This document shows, piece by piece, positions 41,050 through 51,671 of a stretch of DNA of 64,000 bases. The stretch's first letter is position 1; the number at the start of each line of letters is the position of its first letter. The notes below the pieces were generated by a model. It saw nothing but the letters and a program-made list of their open reading frames with translations. It had not been told where the DNA came from and searched no databases. The position numbers were made by a program, and so were the translations under genes. Source of the DNA: Dipteris shenzhenensis (Eukaryota > Polypodiophyta > Polypodiopsida > Gleicheniales); NCBI GenBank assembly GCA_047967505.1, contig CM106540.1; one strand, 5' to 3'.

Positions 41050-41568
41050 TCAATGTCGGCATCTCATCTTGAGTTTTTGTTGATCATGAGATGGCACACA
41101 CTTCCTAGAATGCTTCTCTAGATTATCCTCCCAATGCCACAAGCAAGACCTCTCCTTGGTTTCCATCAGATTATCTAGACCACCATTGAAAACAGTCCTT
41201 ACTGCTCTCCAGTTTGCTCGTGCTTCATCACCCAAGAAGCCCTTAAACTCTGCCATGCCATATCCTTCTCTTTCCATGACTTTATTAAGGAGAGTCCAAA
41301 AAATCACTTGAGCATCAGTATCCTCAACGTTAAAATTACATGTAGCTATGGTTTCAAATTCCTGAGTATATGGACTATAAACATGACATGCCATTGTTTC
41401 CCAATCATGAATCCTTTTCACAAAATCAAAACAAACCCAACAACCCTCAAGCTCTCCCCCAGGGCACATCTTGTTCACCAAATCAACACCTAAACCTGGA
41501 CCTTGGGTTGACATCTTAAACACATGACACCTATTGAAAGAAGAGAAAGTTAATTGTCTTGGGAACAC
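41050..41568 (-). pseudogene. transposase-like ORF (possible MULE type)
   Basis: 172 codons with strongly protein-like sequence. Notable segments are DWETMACHVYSPYTQEFETI, FKGFLGDEARANWRAVRTVF and a C-x-x-H-W-x-x-x-L-x-x-H motif (CLWHWEDNLEKHSRK). The pattern of a conserved acidic residue near W, followed by a C/H block, recalls plant Mutator-like transposases of the SWIM type, but I identify it only by general appearance. More of the same protein may be encoded upstream at about 41760-41930, where another minus frame reads EVDILDSDVPSIERISWVEF. Stops and frame changes between the two indicate decay. Confidence 0.45.
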
Positions 41569-41756
41569 AAGGCTCTGGAAGTAATCATACTTGCTTTTTA
41601 TCTTTAACTCAAAATTTTGTCAAAGCCAGTTTCCATGCCTCCACCATCTTGCAATGCATCCTTCTTCCACTTAGATATCTAGCAAAAAAAGCTCACTCTA
41701 CTAAGGAAACATAACTACTTTAAAGTCAAATCACAATCATAAGTGAGAGAAAGTGT

Positions 41757-41935
41757 TTTACCTCTTTATGTTTGACAATGGAGAAACCTTTGTCAATAAG
41801 GCATCAAATTCCACCCAACTTATTCTTTCAATACTAGGAACATCACTGTCAAGAATGTCTACCTCAAGTATAATATCTTTGGACATTCTTTCTTGGATAT
41901 ATGGGTCTCATTTGACCAACACTTTTCACCAAAGT
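41757..41935 (-). pseudogene. upstream piece of the transposase-like ORF
   Basis: Minus-strand frame reading EVDILDSDVPSIERISWVEF, then DALLTKVSPLSNIKR. It is placed about 190 bp before the larger ORF and may be an exon or a broken part of the same protein. No independent identification. Confidence 0.35.
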
Positions 41936-42060
41936 AATAACCTCGGCTTTTAAGTCCTCTAGATGTACCCTCTATGACATGTAAAGGACATCCAATATTT
42001 CTATAGGGGCAGGGTTGTCTTCCCAGTCAAATGATATTCCCCCATGGAACATTCTCACAG

Positions 42061-43189
42061 AAGATCCTATCACATACTCCCTCGGTGTCTCTACAGCTAT
42101 AGTTGATGACTATGGTTGGGTGTTAGTCATGTGCTCTCCCATGGCCATTTCTATGGTGGAGAGAGTTGCCATGCGGGTGAGATAAGAGGTGTGCATGAGA
42201 TGGATGGTTGATATTGGTGATGCCTACTGTTATGCACAAGCGGGAAACCTTCAAATGAAGGTATTCTATTGGATTCAAACAACATGATTATGATGAGGTG
42301 ATGTTGATTATTTGGTTTTGTTAAATAAGTAGGAATGCCCTTTTGCAGGTTACAACTTTTCGTGTCATGGCATTGCAATGTGTTGGCCAGAAGGCACGTA
42401 CATTTGCCTAGGCAGTAAATGGTGTGTGCTCCACGTTACGATTGAGTCTTAGTGACTACATGCTTTCTCATTACTTGCCATCAGCAGATCGAGTCATAAA
42501 AGAAGGCAAAGAGACATGGCGTGTGGGGCTGGAGAAAATCCCGCCTTTTTTGTTATGCTTTATGGAGTTTTTGTGTCCTAGAGGGGGTATTGTTATGGAG
42601 TTCGGAGCACGTACCAGGCCATGCATGTGAGCAGCACTCAAGTCTGTGCATGCTTGTTTGTCCATGGACTACGACCCACTTACATGTGAGAAGTGATTGA
42701 CACCTTGCCTTGTGGAAGATGCCAAGGGGATGGAGGTGAGAAAGATGATCTCAAAATTGTTTGCATCTAAGTGCTCTTTGTTTCTAAACATTTGTTTTTT
42801 GTATAGGGTCTATTGGAGTGGACACAAAAGATGATGTTGAGTTGGCATTTCATGCTCCTTTAGATTAGTGAGTAGTCTTTTGTATTCTTTGCTTTAAGCT
42901 CCTCAAATTACCCCAACGTAAGATTGTTGAGTATATTGAAAATAGCACTCTTTCTTGTTATGCAAAGGACATGGCTGCACATATGGAGCAAACTCCAATC
43001 TTTGATAACAATTCCAATCTACTGCAGTGAAGGTGACGACCAATTCAGTCGATTTTTGTAGATGACATGGCTGAGGAGAGCCATGATGCATAGGCGTTCA
43101 CTACTTTAGTCTACATGTGGAACTTATGCTTGTTTGGTTTATGAACATAATATCTTGGGCTTTTTTATGATTTTAAGTGATTCATTATA
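42061..43189. other. intergenic, no gene recognised
   Basis: No convincing ORF or repeat. Confidence 0.45.
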
Positions 43190-43680
43190 TTTTCCATCTC
43201 ATATTTGATGATATGGATCAAGAGAGCGACATCTAGGGCTCTACCTTGCTATGGACATTTTTGCTTATGCTATATGGTGGCATGATATGGACATACTAAG
43301 TTTGTATTAGTTTATTTTCACTGTAGTGGACATGAGATAATGATATGGACATGCAGTTGCATTACTTTTGTGGTTAGATGTACTAGTTTTGGTGCACATA
43401 GTTCACTTGTGCTGCATGATATTTTGTTATGTTGGTGTGCTATGGACATAGTTTGCTTGTGCTATATGTTAGCATGATATGGACATGCTAAGGTAAGATT
43501 AATTATCTTTTGCCATATATATCAGTCATGGCAAACATGAGATCATGATATGGACATGTAGTGCTTGGATTTCTTTTTTAGTCATATGTATGAGTCATGG
43601 TGCACATAGTTCATTTGTGGTACATGATATCTTATTATGAACATGCTAAGTTTTATGTAATATAATGTATGATTTTACAA
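43190..43680. repeat. degenerate tandem repeat (GATATGGACATGC)
   Basis: A unit of roughly 200-230 bp recurs two to three times. It contains CATGATATGGACATGCTAAG, GGACATGAGAT.ATGATATGG and GGTGCACATAGTTCA.TTGTG. Copies are strongly diverged. Confidence 0.65.
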
Positions 43681-44789
43681 CATGCTATATACACAGAAGT
43701 TCTATGCTAAATTTTTGCACTATGTGTGTTTTTGACAACATAGTCTATGTTACTATTTGGATTGCTCTATGACTTGCATGCAACTTTAGCAAGTTTGTGA
43801 TCATGAACTAGTGTTGTTAGTCTTCATGATACTTGGCAAAATCCTATGAAATCTTATACTGTTTCCCTAAGAAAGGGTTTGTTGTGAAATCTCATAGGAA
43901 GTAAGCTCAGAACTCTACGCTTGTGGGTTTCAACTCAGAGAAAAATTATACTCTCACATATCTCGATCAAATTCTCAGAACAATCACTTTGAGTTGAACT
44001 AAATCTAGGATTACTGCAAGTCCCTACACATATAAGTACAAATTCAAACATAACTTTATGCACAAAAGAAAACAAGAAAGTATGGATGAATATGTCACTA
44101 GAATAGATGGGTGCATGGGGTGATGAACAAACACTTGACACCTCACCTCCACCAATAAAAGAAATCAAGGATGGTGTCTACGTGTGAAATCCAATGCAAA
44201 CACTTAGTATCCATGCACTCTTACAAAAGTAAACTATAAAAAATCTTAATGAAAATCTCAACTTATTGCATGTAAGAAATGATTGAAGAATAGAGGAACA
44301 TATCTCGATAGAGGCAATAGGGCCCCCCAGTTAGTGGAAAATCGCATTAATTTGTGGAGGAGAAAGTAAGAGGGGTGAAAACGAAGGGCTATAACCTAAG
44401 GTGCAAGGCAAAAATTAAAGCATAAATGGGGGGAAGGATTATTTTGATGCGAGTCTCTTCGAGACTTTTCTACACTGCCTTGACGAAGAGTATATAAACC
44501 CGCACGGCTATGTCCTCTTCCCTCCGCATCTTGTAGTCCACCATCCCTTGCGGTCTTCCTAGGTCCCCATCGCCAACTCCTCATGCTGACTATGGCTCCC
44601 GCTGCTACTATAGCTTGCTTTCCAGTAGCCATGGTGCTTGTGCACTCCTTGTGCAGCATGTGGGAATTGTCATCTGTCGTCAGCTTCTTCAATTAGATAG
44701 AATGGTCTGTGAGGTTGGCACATCTAGGGACGAGGGAAGTATGTGAACCACTGCTAGAGGACACTACAGATCCACAAATATTTTGTGAC
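43681..44789. other. intergenic, no gene recognised
   Basis: A 98-codon minus-strand frame (44396-44692) follows the LRR fragment in the same orientation. It has no recognisable domain and is not called. Confidence 0.4.
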
Positions 44790-45045
44790 CTAGCTTAACT
44801 GTGAGGGGATTTGACCTGTCAAATAATTCCAGGATAAGTACAAAGATGTGAGCTTACTACAATTATTGATCGTATCAGGGATATGATCAGAAAGAGAATT
44901 ATGGGAGAGGTTCAAGAAATTCAGCCAGAGAGCTCGCTGATTTGATTCGGTAGGGGTCCCAAGAACTTGTTTAGAGTCATGAAGAACTTGGACAAATTAT
45001 AATAGCGCTCGATTTCACTGGGAACTAGCATGAGATATGTCCATG
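44790..45045 (-). pseudogene. leucine-rich-repeat fragment (receptor-like kinase or protein type)
   Basis: On the minus strand one frame reads LVPSEIERYYNLSKFFMTLN, then KFLGPLPNQISELS. After a one-step frame change, WLNFLNLSHNSLSDHIPDTI follows, then NNCSKLTSLYLSWNYLTGQI and PSQLS. These are about three and a half plant extracellular LRRs of the LxxLxxLxLSxNxLxGxIP type. A stop ends the series, and no kinase or membrane segment is evident nearby. It is a decayed scrap of an LRR receptor-like gene. Confidence 0.7.
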
Positions 45046-45083
45046 GAAAGGTAAAAACCTAGATTGGAGTACAGATCACGAGC

Positions 45084-45086
<3 letters not shown>

Positions 45087-45164
<78 letters not shown>
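45087..45164. repeat. (GA)n microsatellite
   Basis: 78 bp of AG/GA repeats followed by GGGA repeats to about 45182. One of the longest simple repeats in the window. Confidence 0.95.
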
Positions 45165-45170
<6 letters not shown>

Positions 45171-45816
45171 AGGGAGGGAGGGTGTGGTGAGGTGAAGAGG
45201 GATGGGTAGCCTAGGTTGTGCAGAGGGTGGAGGTAGAAATCAAGCAACAATCCATCATGAGTAGGCTGAGTGGAGGGAGTGAGAGAACCATAGGAGGAGG
45301 GGGGGCGACGATGAGGCGGAAGGGGAGGAGCAAAGGCGAGGTGAGGGGGAGGGTTTAACTTAGGCTAAATTAGATTAATTAAATTTATATTAATTTAGAT
45401 TAGCTTAATTATTTAGATTAGGGGGTTTAACTTAGGTAGGATTAACAAATAATTTAAACATTGAATCTCTCAAACCAATTAAGTTTTGTAGATCGAATGC
45501 AAATTCTAAATGCATAGACAATCGAACCACAAAATTACAAACCTCTTGAAACAAATCCTATGGAATCCAATGTTTGAATGGGTGGATCATGAATTTCTTA
45601 ATTTAGTAGACCCAAATAGGTACTAATAGAGATGATGATACAACTAGTACTACAGCTCTATTGGTAGAAGGGGTGGATGGCAGTTGCCACATGCAACATG
45701 TAACAAAATAGTGGATTCGTGCGAATCCTTACAAAGACTTTATAATTGAGATCCCTTTGGATGGCCTTTTAAGGATTGTATAGGTCCTTACAACTCCTCA
45801 TAGGATTGTATAGGAT

Positions 45817-45922
45817 TGAACAATCTAACACTTCGTGAATTTTGCTTCGCAATGATGGGAAGAGCCGAAATCGAAGGATCAAAAAGCAACATCGCTATGA
45901 ACGCTTGGCTGCCACAAACAAT

Positions 45923-45953
<31 letters not shown>

Positions 45954-46320
45954 AGCTTCAAATTCTGAAACACTAAAGGATCGATAGGCCATGCTTTCAC
46001 AGTTTGTATCGTACTGAAAATCAAAATCAAATGAGCTTTAACCCTTTTGTTCCACGTGAGATTTTTGTTCTCGTTGAGCTCATCTTAGGCGTTATCTATT
46101 AACAGATGTGCCGCCCTAGCCAAACTCCCCACCTGACAATGTCTTCCACCTGGATCGGCATGCAGATGTGCCTTAAGACCAAAAGCAGGGGCTGAGCCTC
46201 ACCTCCACCTCATGGAGTAAGTAAAATAACGCTAAAAGTAGTGGTATTTGACTTGCGCCAGAAGCTTCCACCTATTCTACACCTCTCAAGTCATTTCACA
46301 AAGTCGGACTAGATTCAAAG
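45817..46320 (-). pseudogene. 25S rRNA fossil fragment (antisense)
   Basis: The plus strand matches the complement of plant 25S rRNA over about 500 bases. Recognisable runs are AAGGATCAAAAAGCAAC, CGCTATGAACGCTTGGCTGC, TATCCCTGTGGTAACTTTTC, AACAGATGTGCCGCCC, CAAACTCCCCACCTGACAAT and CTCAAGTCATTTCACAAAGT. It carries many substitutions, mostly C/G to T/A, and a small deletion after ATCTTAGG. It is a non-functional nuclear copy from the 3' half of the molecule; no 18S, 5.8S or spacer sequence flanks it. Confidence 0.93.
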
Positions 46321-46790
46321 TCTTCATATGTCCTATGTCCTTACAAGGCCCATAGGTCCTTATAAGCACATGTAATTTTGTATAAGTCCATATGGCACTT
46401 GAACTGACTGATGTTCTTATATAGCCATGTAGGTCCTTATATGGCCATGTAGGCCCTTACAAAGTCATGTAGGGTCCTTATAATGCCATGTAGGTCCTTA
46501 TGGCCATGTAATCGAAGATCTCTTTAAATAGCCTTATGAGGACCATATAAGTCCCTTATATGGCCATGTAATAAAAATCCCCTTGGAGTGGCCTTACAGG
46601 ACATATAGTTCCTTATAACTCCTCATAGGTCCTTCTATGTTCTTACATGGCAATGTAGGACCTTTTAAAACAAGTGTACTAATGTACTAGGCCATGTAGG
46701 TCCTTATATGGCACCCTAATTAACTAATGTTCTTATAAGGCCATGTAATTGACTACGGTTCTAATAAAAAAAAATCTACTAATATCAACA
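46321..46790. repeat. TAGGTCCTTATA / GGCCATGTA repeat field
   Basis: About a dozen irregular copies of a motif near TATGGCCATGTAGGTCCTTA. Related phrases also lie just left of the rRNA fossil (45770-45815), so the fossil appears to sit inside this repeat. Confidence 0.7.
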
Positions 46791-47340
46791 CAATGTTCAA
46801 CTAACACACATGCTAAAGAAAGTACTAAAAAATAAGTCCTATACTATTTTATAAATTCTAAAACAAGTACTAAAGAAATTCAAAAATTATGGAATACCTG
46901 CTAGAATGAATTATGCGCACACATCACTAAAAGTCTTAATCTAAATTGAATGTATTGCAAACCAAAAAGAGAAGCACAACCCTCTCTGGCACTAATGGTA
47001 GCTAAATATTATGACCCATGGATAAAACATGCATCTCCGCCACTAAAAGAGGTCGATGATGAGTCTCAAATCTTGAAATACTACTCAACACATGCTAAAT
47101 GGACTTGGTTATTGATCTAACACCCATTGTGATTTAGGTCCCTATCTACATTTCACACTTCCACAAAAAACTACCACCTTGTGTGTTGCCTCTGTGGCGC
47201 CAAGGGCCAATCCCCTCTTGTAATATCTTGAGCTTGGAATACAATGTGGGAAATCTAGTGGGATGAGGATAGCCAAAATCCTCTCTCTAGAAAAGATATG
47301 GTCATACTTGTAAAATCAAGATCTAGAGAGATAAAGACAA
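46791..47340. other. intergenic, no gene recognised
   Basis: A-rich sequence without a supported feature. CTTGTAATATCTTGAGCTTG at about 47218 also occurs at about 514, next to dispersed-repeat copy A. Confidence 0.5.
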
Positions 47341-47350
47341 AGCCTTTACT

Positions 47351-47650
47351 CTTTGAGGTATCTTCACAAGTACCTTCATAGGTGAAGGGACCCAAAAGTA
47401 CCTTCACAAGTACCTTCACAAGGTATCTTCACAGGTACCTTCACAAGAGAAGGGACCCAAAAGTACCTTCACAAGTGAAGGGACCCAAAAGTACCTTCAC
47501 AAGGTATCTTCACAAGTATCTTCACAAGAGAAGGGACCCAAAAGTGCCTTCACAAGGTATCTTCAGAAGTGAAGGAACCCAAAAGTACCTTCACAAAGTA
47601 TCTTCAGAAGTACCTTCACAAGTACCTTCACAAGTGAAGGGACCCTCATA
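47351..47650. repeat. composite minisatellite (AAGTACCTTCAC and GAAGGGACCCAAAAGT)
   Basis: A 12-bp unit (CTTCACAAGTAC and variants with GTATCTTCAC) alternates with GTGAAGGGACCCAAAAGTAC. Because CTTCAC and GTGAAG are mutual reverse complements, the array is rich in short inverted repeats. The open frame through it (47382-47684) is a by-product of the period. Confidence 0.88.
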
Positions 47651-47689
47651 TAGATATCTCCATGGAATGATTTTCCACTCTTGAGTGGC

Positions 47690-48285
47690 TTTGTGTTCAG
47701 TATGACTTTGCTGTTCTTATGCAAATCGTCTCCAAGTGTCCATGCTTTCTCATGCTATTGTGTTCTAGCATGCTCTCACTCTTGCACACCTCCCTCCTCC
47801 TCTTCCCTCCTCCCTCCTCCTCCTCCCTCCTCCTCTTTCCCTCCTCCCTCCTTCTCCTTCCTCCTCCTCTTTCCTCCTCCCTCCTCCTCCTCCTTCCTCC
47901 CTTGTCCTCCTCCTCCCTTCTTCCGTCCTTCTAAACCCTTAACCTCATGAAGAAGGAGACTAGCTTTCAACTCCTCAACTCTGCAACCCTCTCTCAACCT
48001 TATAAACCTTGGAACCCTTAGTTAGCTTCCTCAACCCTATCCTTCTTCTAAACCATGCAAACCCTTTTCTAAATCCTTAAACTCCCATGAAGGTGAAAAC
48101 CTCCACCAATCCATGTGATCATCTCTTCTTCCTTGCCTGGAGCACGCTAGAACCACTTTCCATGCTTTAGCCTACACCTCTCACTGGAATACGACTCGAG
48201 GACCTATGCTACACTTGTGAAGTTGTATCATAAAACGAGCAATGACATGACTATAGGTGACCAACACCCTCGAACCTTGGAAATG
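47690..48285. repeat. dispersed repeat, copy B (CCT-rich core)
   Basis: Collinear with 590-1260, as described there. The CCT/TCC core spans about 47790-47930. Confidence 0.75.
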
Positions 48286-48535
48286 AGAGAAAAAGTGACA
48301 ACATTTGGCACCGGGGTTAGTGCTTGAAGTGAAAGTGGAGTTGTGTGAAAAAGAACCCCATGCAAAAAACTGTTCAAGACACACATCTCTCAAGGCAAAG
48401 GAGTGAAAAAATGCTTCCAATTGGTGCAAAAGGATGAGATTTACATCCTAAATAATGTTGACTTACATAAGCACATTAATACACTAATCACACAAAATTA
48501 ACCCTTAAACCCACCACATCCTTTAAAAGCTACAA
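48286..48535. other. spacer after repeat copy B
   Basis: No feature is recognised. The similarity to copy A fades at about 48285. Confidence 0.4.
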
Positions 48536-49292
48536 TACCCCCCCTCCTTTCTTTCCCCTCACTTTCCCAAGTCACTTCCCTCTCTCCTCCACCTCCAAAT
48601 TTTGTCAAGCCTCCATATTTTCTGTCTACCTCCATATTCCATCCTCCACCTTCCGTCCACCACCACCACCACTTTTACCGTCAATCTCCTTCCTCCACAC
48701 CACTTTTTCCATCCACATTCCCCCTCCACCATCACTTCCTTCATCCACCCCCTCCACCTCCCACTCACCATCTCCACCACCACCACCACCACCACCCCTT
48801 ATTCTGTCAAAGCTCCCCCACCTCCACCTCCACCACTCAAGGTAATCCCCCTATCTCCCTCTCCACCCACCCTCCCCCCCTCTGCTACCACCCTCTCCAA
48901 CACCCCCCCTCCCCAACACCACCACCACCACCACAACCCACCCCCCAACCCCCCCTCCACCAATGCAACCCCCTCTAAACCCCCCCACCACCTTCTCCCT
49001 CCCCCCCCAACCCTCTTCCCCCCCCTCTCCCAACCCCCCTCCCTCCATCGCCAGAGGAATGAAAGGTGAACACTCAAGAGTGAATAAGAAGAGGGCCCCC
49101 TCCAGTCCCAACCCCCCCCCACCCACCCACCCACATCCCCTCCCCACCTCCCCTCCCAACGCCCCCCCCCTCCACCACCCACCTCCCCCCCCTTCCCTCC
49201 TCTCCCTTTCTCCTCTCACTCTCTCTTCCCCCCCCCCCCCCCCCCTCTCTCTCTCTCTCTCACTCACACACACACACACACACCTACCATGA
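48536..49292. repeat. C-rich, G-poor strand-asymmetric tract
   Basis: About 750 bp dominated by CCCTCC, CCACCACC and CCCCCC, with hardly any G except a short break at about 49050-49105. It ends in an 18-C run, a CT run and a CA run (about 49229-49283). Frames through it give only Pro/Ser/Thr/His proteins (or Gly/Arg on the other strand). Such sequence can form i-motif, triplex or R-loop structures. Confidence 0.85.
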
Positions 49293-49655
49293 ACCCCCAT
49301 AGGTCGCCTACGTGATAGCCCCCTTGCAGTGCCCGCAGCGGTGGTGCTTGCCTTGCCCTACCATAGGTAGTAGCACCCGTGCACACCACCTCCTTGGCAC
49401 CGCCTGTGTGCACCACCTCCTCCTTGCCCACGCGTGCCTCCTCTCTGTGTGCGCCTCCTCCCGCCGCCTAGCTGCCCCTCCATCGCCCGTCTCCACTAGC
49501 CTCCTCACCCTCCACCCGCCTTCACTCACCCTCTACCCCTCACACTCCTCCCGCCCTCCCATGCACCTCCTCCCTCCTTAGCCCCTCCCCTCTCCCACCC
49601 GGCTGACCATTGGCGGTGGTTGCATAGCCCCCCTTGGTTCACCAAAAAAAAAAGG
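49293..49655. other. C-rich spacer
   Basis: Continues C-rich but with G; short frames on both strands have no recognised domain. Confidence 0.4.
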
Positions 49656-49930
49656 GGGCCTTGACCTAACCTACCCAATCCTAGTTAGGTTAATTAGGTT
49701 GGGTTAGGTTAGTCTAACCTAGGGTAGGTTAGGTCGGTTAGATTAAGGTTAGTTAAGCTAACTAATTAGTTAGGTTAAGCTAACTGTATAGTTAGTGTAA
49801 CTAGTTCATTTAGGTTAGTTGGACTAACCAATAGTTACATTGACCAGTTAGATTAATTGAACAGTTAGGTTAGTTAGGCTAACCACACAGTTACACTAAT
49901 TGATTAGTTAGATTAACTAAATATCCTTAG
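49656..49930. repeat. GGTTAGGTTA-like degenerate array
   Basis: About 275 bp built from TTAGGTTA, TTAGTTAG and their complements CTAACCTA and CTAACT, in mixed orientation. It resembles a scrambled telomere-like repeat but lacks the plant unit TTTAGGG. A weaker TTAGATTA/TTAGGCTAA stretch lies at 45355-45445. Confidence 0.75.
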
Positions 49931-50465
49931 TTTCTTTAAGACAAAGCCCATTCACACCCATCCTTAAGCCCCAAAGACCCCCCCAAAAGGCCATTTTTTA
50001 AACCCCTCCTTTAACCAACTGTAACTGTCATGTTGTCAACAATTAAAGAAGTCAAATGTATTGAATCAATTACAATGGGGCAGTTCGAGGTAGAGGGTGG
50101 TCGGAGATGTTGGCCAGAGCATAGTTGCATGCAAAATTATCGAGAGGTCAATTGGGTACTTCCTCCTCAAATCTAGTTGCTGATGTATGTGTGTTAGGGT
50201 GGTTAGACATGGGTTAGTGGATTAGGGACCATCATGTTATAATTGTACCTAGGATTGTTCCCCCTATGTGCGGGAATGTGCCGGTGCATACAGATCGTCA
50301 ATCAAAGATCACATGTGAAAGTTATGAGCAAATTAGTGCAAAAATTAACCCACATGGGGGCGCAAATTAACGAGTGCTAGGGACGTCAAAATGTTGTATA
50401 TTGGGATGGAAAATTTCCCCGTAGCGTGGTGACAAGCCTCGCCAATCCCACAACTCAGTAAAGCC
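49931..50465. other. spacer upstream of the gypsy remnant
   Basis: No LTR or primer-binding site for the gypsy element could be identified here. Confidence 0.4.
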
Positions 50466-50840
50466 ATGCCCAACACATCTACGAACAATGCCACCCAAGA
50501 AGCAAAGGAAGCCTACCCCAATGCTAAAACTGAGAAAGCTCATTATCAAGCCTTGAAGCAATGGGTACAACAAGAGCAAGATAAATTTGAGGCAGACAAG
50601 ATGGCAGTAGCAGAGGTTAGAGCACCCTCATCACCCAGCAATGACATAGTGATTGATCCCAACACCTTCCAAAGGGTAATGGAGCAACATACAATACATC
50701 CCCAATTGGATGGTACCACACTAGCTAGCTTGATAAGCTACCCCATCACGATGCCAATTGGAACCTTACTAAGAAATTACCCTACAATGTGGGAGAGTTT
50801 TAAGAGATGGATAGAATCTTCACAATGCTTCCCCACTTGA
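50466..50840 (+). pseudogene. ORF upstream of the gypsy protease, unidentified
   Basis: 124 codons beginning MPNTSTNNATQEAKEAYPNA, with a Gln/Glu/Lys-rich helix-like segment (HYQALKQWVQQEQDKFEADK). It probably represents the end of gag or a gag-pol linker of the gypsy element, judging only from its place just before the protease. Confidence 0.4.
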
Positions 50841-50865
50841 AGGAGAAGATGAGGTAATTTCAATA

Positions 50866-51008
50866 AAATTCGGTGCTAGGGATGATATAAAAAATGTAAC
50901 CATCCCACTGAAGCATAAAGCCTTTGGCCAATACCCGACAATAGTGGAAGATGGTGATGGTGTAAACGTTTTAGCAAGAGATCTTTATGAATAATGAGGC
51001 CTATGTTC
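50866..51008 (+). pseudogene. gypsy protease, first half
   Basis: Reads NVTIPLKHKAFGQYPTIVED and then GDGVNVLARDLYE. The DGDGVNV matches the usual D-S/G-G-S/A-G-V-N-V active-site loop of gypsy aspartic proteases. Two stops follow, and the sequence is then interrupted by the nested element. Confidence 0.6.
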
Positions 51009-51304
51009 TGTCAAAGTGAGGGATCAAGGAGGATCAATGCACCACAAAAGTGACATAGGATAGCAAACACTCAATCTATTTGCAAATGTGTAATCAACAA
51101 TACATGATAGGCTTCTTACATAGAGAGAGCCTTTATAATAGTCAAACCATGTGGGATCCTCTCATCCACATCTCTCCTTGTGGTGGATATCCTCAATCCA
51201 CATCTCCACATCATGTAGTCCACATCCTAGGGTGGCTACTTTAATTCTTTCCTATACCATACCTTAGCCTTTAATCTATGTGCTCATGGCCCCATATCTC
51301 AACA
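51009..51304 (-). repeat. 3' LTR of the gag-only element
   Basis: Matches 53729-54003: shared blocks include TCAAAGTGAGGGATCAAGGA, ACATAGGATAGCAAACACTC, ATACATGATAGGCTTCTTA and CCTATACCATACCTTAGCC. It is longer than the other copy because of small insertions (for example TGGTGGATATCC versus TGGATATCC). Confidence 0.9.
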
Positions 51305-51313
51305 CCTCCCCTT
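51305..51313 (-). promoter_or_regulatory. polypurine tract of the gag-only element
   Basis: AAGGGGAGG on the minus strand directly abuts the 3' LTR. Confidence 0.7.
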
Positions 51314-51457
51314 GGTGCCATGATCCATTGGCTACTACAAGGTGGTTAGATGTAAGTTACAAGATCAAATCCTCCCCTGGGTGCTTACATGGCTACTCTC
51401 AGGTGGTCAGGTTTGATTTACAAACATATGGGCTGAAGGTGGCAAGGATGTTGCTTC

Positions 51458-51661
51458 TCAATACATGTTCTTGTCATTTTGCTCGTGGCTTGATGATGAC
51501 TCCACATAGTTGACTTGCTGGTTCTTCAATCTACAATCTTCTTCCTTGTGTCCCAACTTCTTACAATGGTGACACTTTGGTTTGTTCTTCAGTCTACAGT
51601 CACTTTGATAGTGACCCATCCTTTCGCAATGGTAGCACTTCGTTGATGTTTTACTGAACAA
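51458..51661 (-). pseudogene. gag C-terminal part with two zinc knuckles
   Basis: Encodes CYHCERMGHYQSDC and, after a short linker, CHHCKKLGHKEEDC: two complete CCHC knuckles, each followed by RLKN. It is shifted by one frame relative to the preceding gag segment, so an indel separates them near 51665. It ends NDKNMY then TGA, about 145 bp before the polypurine tract, with no protease after it. Confidence 0.88.
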
Positions 51662-51671
51662 TGCTTGTTCT

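Noticed and set aside
45059-45250. 63-codon ORF across the GA repeat
   Set aside because: It consists mostly of an alternating Ser-Leu run from the microsatellite.
47351-47650. CRISPR-like array
   Set aside because: Units are directly contiguous without unique spacers and vary in length; this is a eukaryotic minisatellite.
48602-49300. ORFs of 109-155 codons across the C-rich tract
   Set aside because: Composition-driven Pro/Ser/Thr or Gly/Arg proteins on both strands.
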